A stretch of 5,751 nt of DNA from an uncultured Coriobacteriaceae bacterium (GTDB lineage: Bacteria > Actinomycetota > Coriobacteriia > Coriobacteriales > Atopobiaceae): NCBI GenBank assembly GCA_900551595.1, contig URWR01000111.1, positions 1 to 5,751 on the forward strand, given 5' to 3'. This document shows, in pieces, positions 5,099 through 5,751 of the stretch. A program made the translations under genes and the position numbers. Under the pieces are notes generated by a model. The model saw only the letters and a program-made list of their open reading frames with translations, made no database searches and was not told where the DNA came from. Position 1 is the first letter of the stretch, and each line of letters opens with the position of its first letter.

Positions 5099-5751
5099 AT
5101 GAACGGAATTGTAATCGTACTCATTGCAGCCGTTTTGCTGGTTGCAGGGTACGTACTCTATGGCCGCTGGTTGGCAAAGAGCTGGGGCATCGATCCCAAG
5201 GCCCTGACACCTGCCAAGCGCATGGAGGACGACAAGAACTTTACACCCGCATCTCGCTTTACAACATTTGCCCACCAATTCAGCTCGATTTGTGGCGCTG
5301 GCCCTGTTACGGGTACCATTGCAGCCATGATTATCTATCCGTGCCAGCCATGATGTTTGGCTGGCTGCCGGTACTGCTTTGGGTACTTGTCGGCGGTATT
5401 TTCTTTGGTGCTGTTCACGACTTTGGCGCTCTGTACGCTTCTGTAAAGAACAACGGCAAGTCACTTGCTCAGCTTATTGAGAAGTACATTGGCCGTACTG
5501 GCCGTCGTCTGTTCCTGCTGTTCAGCTGGCTGTTCACCTTGCTGGTCATCGCCGCGTTCGCGGCCATGGTCGCCGGCACCTTCAATGGCTTTTCTGAGTC
5601 CGGAGAGGCGCTGCAGCCCAACGCGTCTGCCGCAAGCATCTCCATCCTGTATGTGTTCGTGGCCATCGCTTTCGGCCTGTTCTTGCGCAAGACAAAGATC
5701 AGCGGATGGAAACAGGCCGTGATCGCCATCGCGCTCATCCTGCTCATGCTG
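5099..5751 (+). pseudogene. cstA: CstA-family peptide/pyruvate carrier, frameshifted by a 23-nt insertion and cut by the window edge
   Basis: CstA proteins are multi-pass inner-membrane carriers that import peptides or pyruvate, often when carbon is scarce. The first frame (5099-5353, 84 codons) gives one membrane helix (about 2-20) and the conserved TPAxRMEDDKNFTPAS (37-52) and HQFSSICGAGPVTG (59-72) stretches, then shifts out of frame and stops at TGA 5351-5353. The rest is open in another frame from 5341 to the window end (137 codons). It includes MMFGWLPVLLWVLVGGIFFG, AVHDFGALYASVKNNGKS and several further hydrophobic helices. Removing the 23 nt between two CAGCCATGAT copies joins the frames as GAGPVTGTIAAMMFGWLP, which matches the E. 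coli CstA spacing (GAGPLVGPVLAAQMGYLP) residue for residue. The start is supported by AAAGGGGG at 5087-5094. The rest of the gene is outside the window. It may be a true pseudogene, a reversible off state, two coupled ORFs (ATGA overlap at 5350) or a sequence error. Confidence 0.85.
5322..5354 (+). repeat. 10-nt direct repeat CAGCCATGAT flanking 13 nt, the cause of the cstA frameshift
   Basis: CAGCCATGAT occurs at 5322-5331 and 5345-5354 with 13 unique bases between. One repeat plus the spacer is 23 nt, which is not a multiple of three. Deleting it by recombination or slippage between the copies would restore the cstA frame exactly. Confidence 0.9.

Noticed and set aside
5281..5353. Programmed ribosomal frameshift as the explanation for the cstA break
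   Set aside because: A -1 shift is required and no clear slippery heptamer was seen. The exact 10-nt repeat and perfect restoration on removing 23 nt make an insertion a simpler reading.
5461..5751. Higher GC in the later part of cstA as a sign of transfer or chimera
   Set aside because: My hand count gives about 58% here against about 53% in 5101-5340. The rise is modest and fits a membrane protein rich in CTG, GTC and GCC codons.

Overview
The window looks like part of a chromosome from a Gram-positive actinobacterium of moderate GC, most likely a Coriobacteriia member of the Lancefieldella/Atopobium type. That placement is an inference from gene content, overall base composition near 50% GC and protein flavour. 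No 16S or other marker is present, and no search was run.

Layout from left to right. Positions 1-159 hold the first 53 codons of ettA on the minus strand (ribosome-associated ABC-F ATPase, GTG start). A 298-base divergent intergenic region follows. A plus-strand, operon-like run of three genes comes next. The first (458-2686) is a large membrane-anchored LTA-synthase/sulfatase-fold enzyme. The second (2714-3322) is a YfbR-type HD 5'-deoxynucleotidase. The third (3324-4157) is a diverged TrmB tRNA m7G46 methyltransferase. The gaps are 27 and 1 bases. Converging on trmB is a minus-strand flavin-reductase-like FMN protein (4175-4744). Next is a 354-base gene-free region (4745-5098) with several small dyads, two terminator-like hairpins on the minus strand and two tiny possible leader ORFs. 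At the right edge is the start of cstA (5099 to the window end), a CstA-family peptide/pyruvate carrier.

The gene content is mostly housekeeping: translation control (ettA), cell-envelope glycopolymer synthesis, nucleotide-pool balance, tRNA modification, flavin chemistry and nutrient uptake. No mobile element, CRISPR array, phage gene or defence system was recognised.

The clearest anomaly is in cstA. A 23-nt insertion bounded by two copies of a 10-nt direct repeat (CAGCCATGAT) shifts the frame and ends the first ORF after 84 codons. Removing exactly 23 nt restores a continuous CstA protein of the expected spacing. The point is therefore a recent lesion, a possible deletion-reversible (phase-variable) off state, or a sequencing or assembly artefact. 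The second point of interest is TrmB, which has lost several residues that are normally conserved in the family's catalytic/tRNA-binding motif while keeping the SAM site and the C-terminal T..E pair. No wholly new multi-gene system is supported by the sequence.
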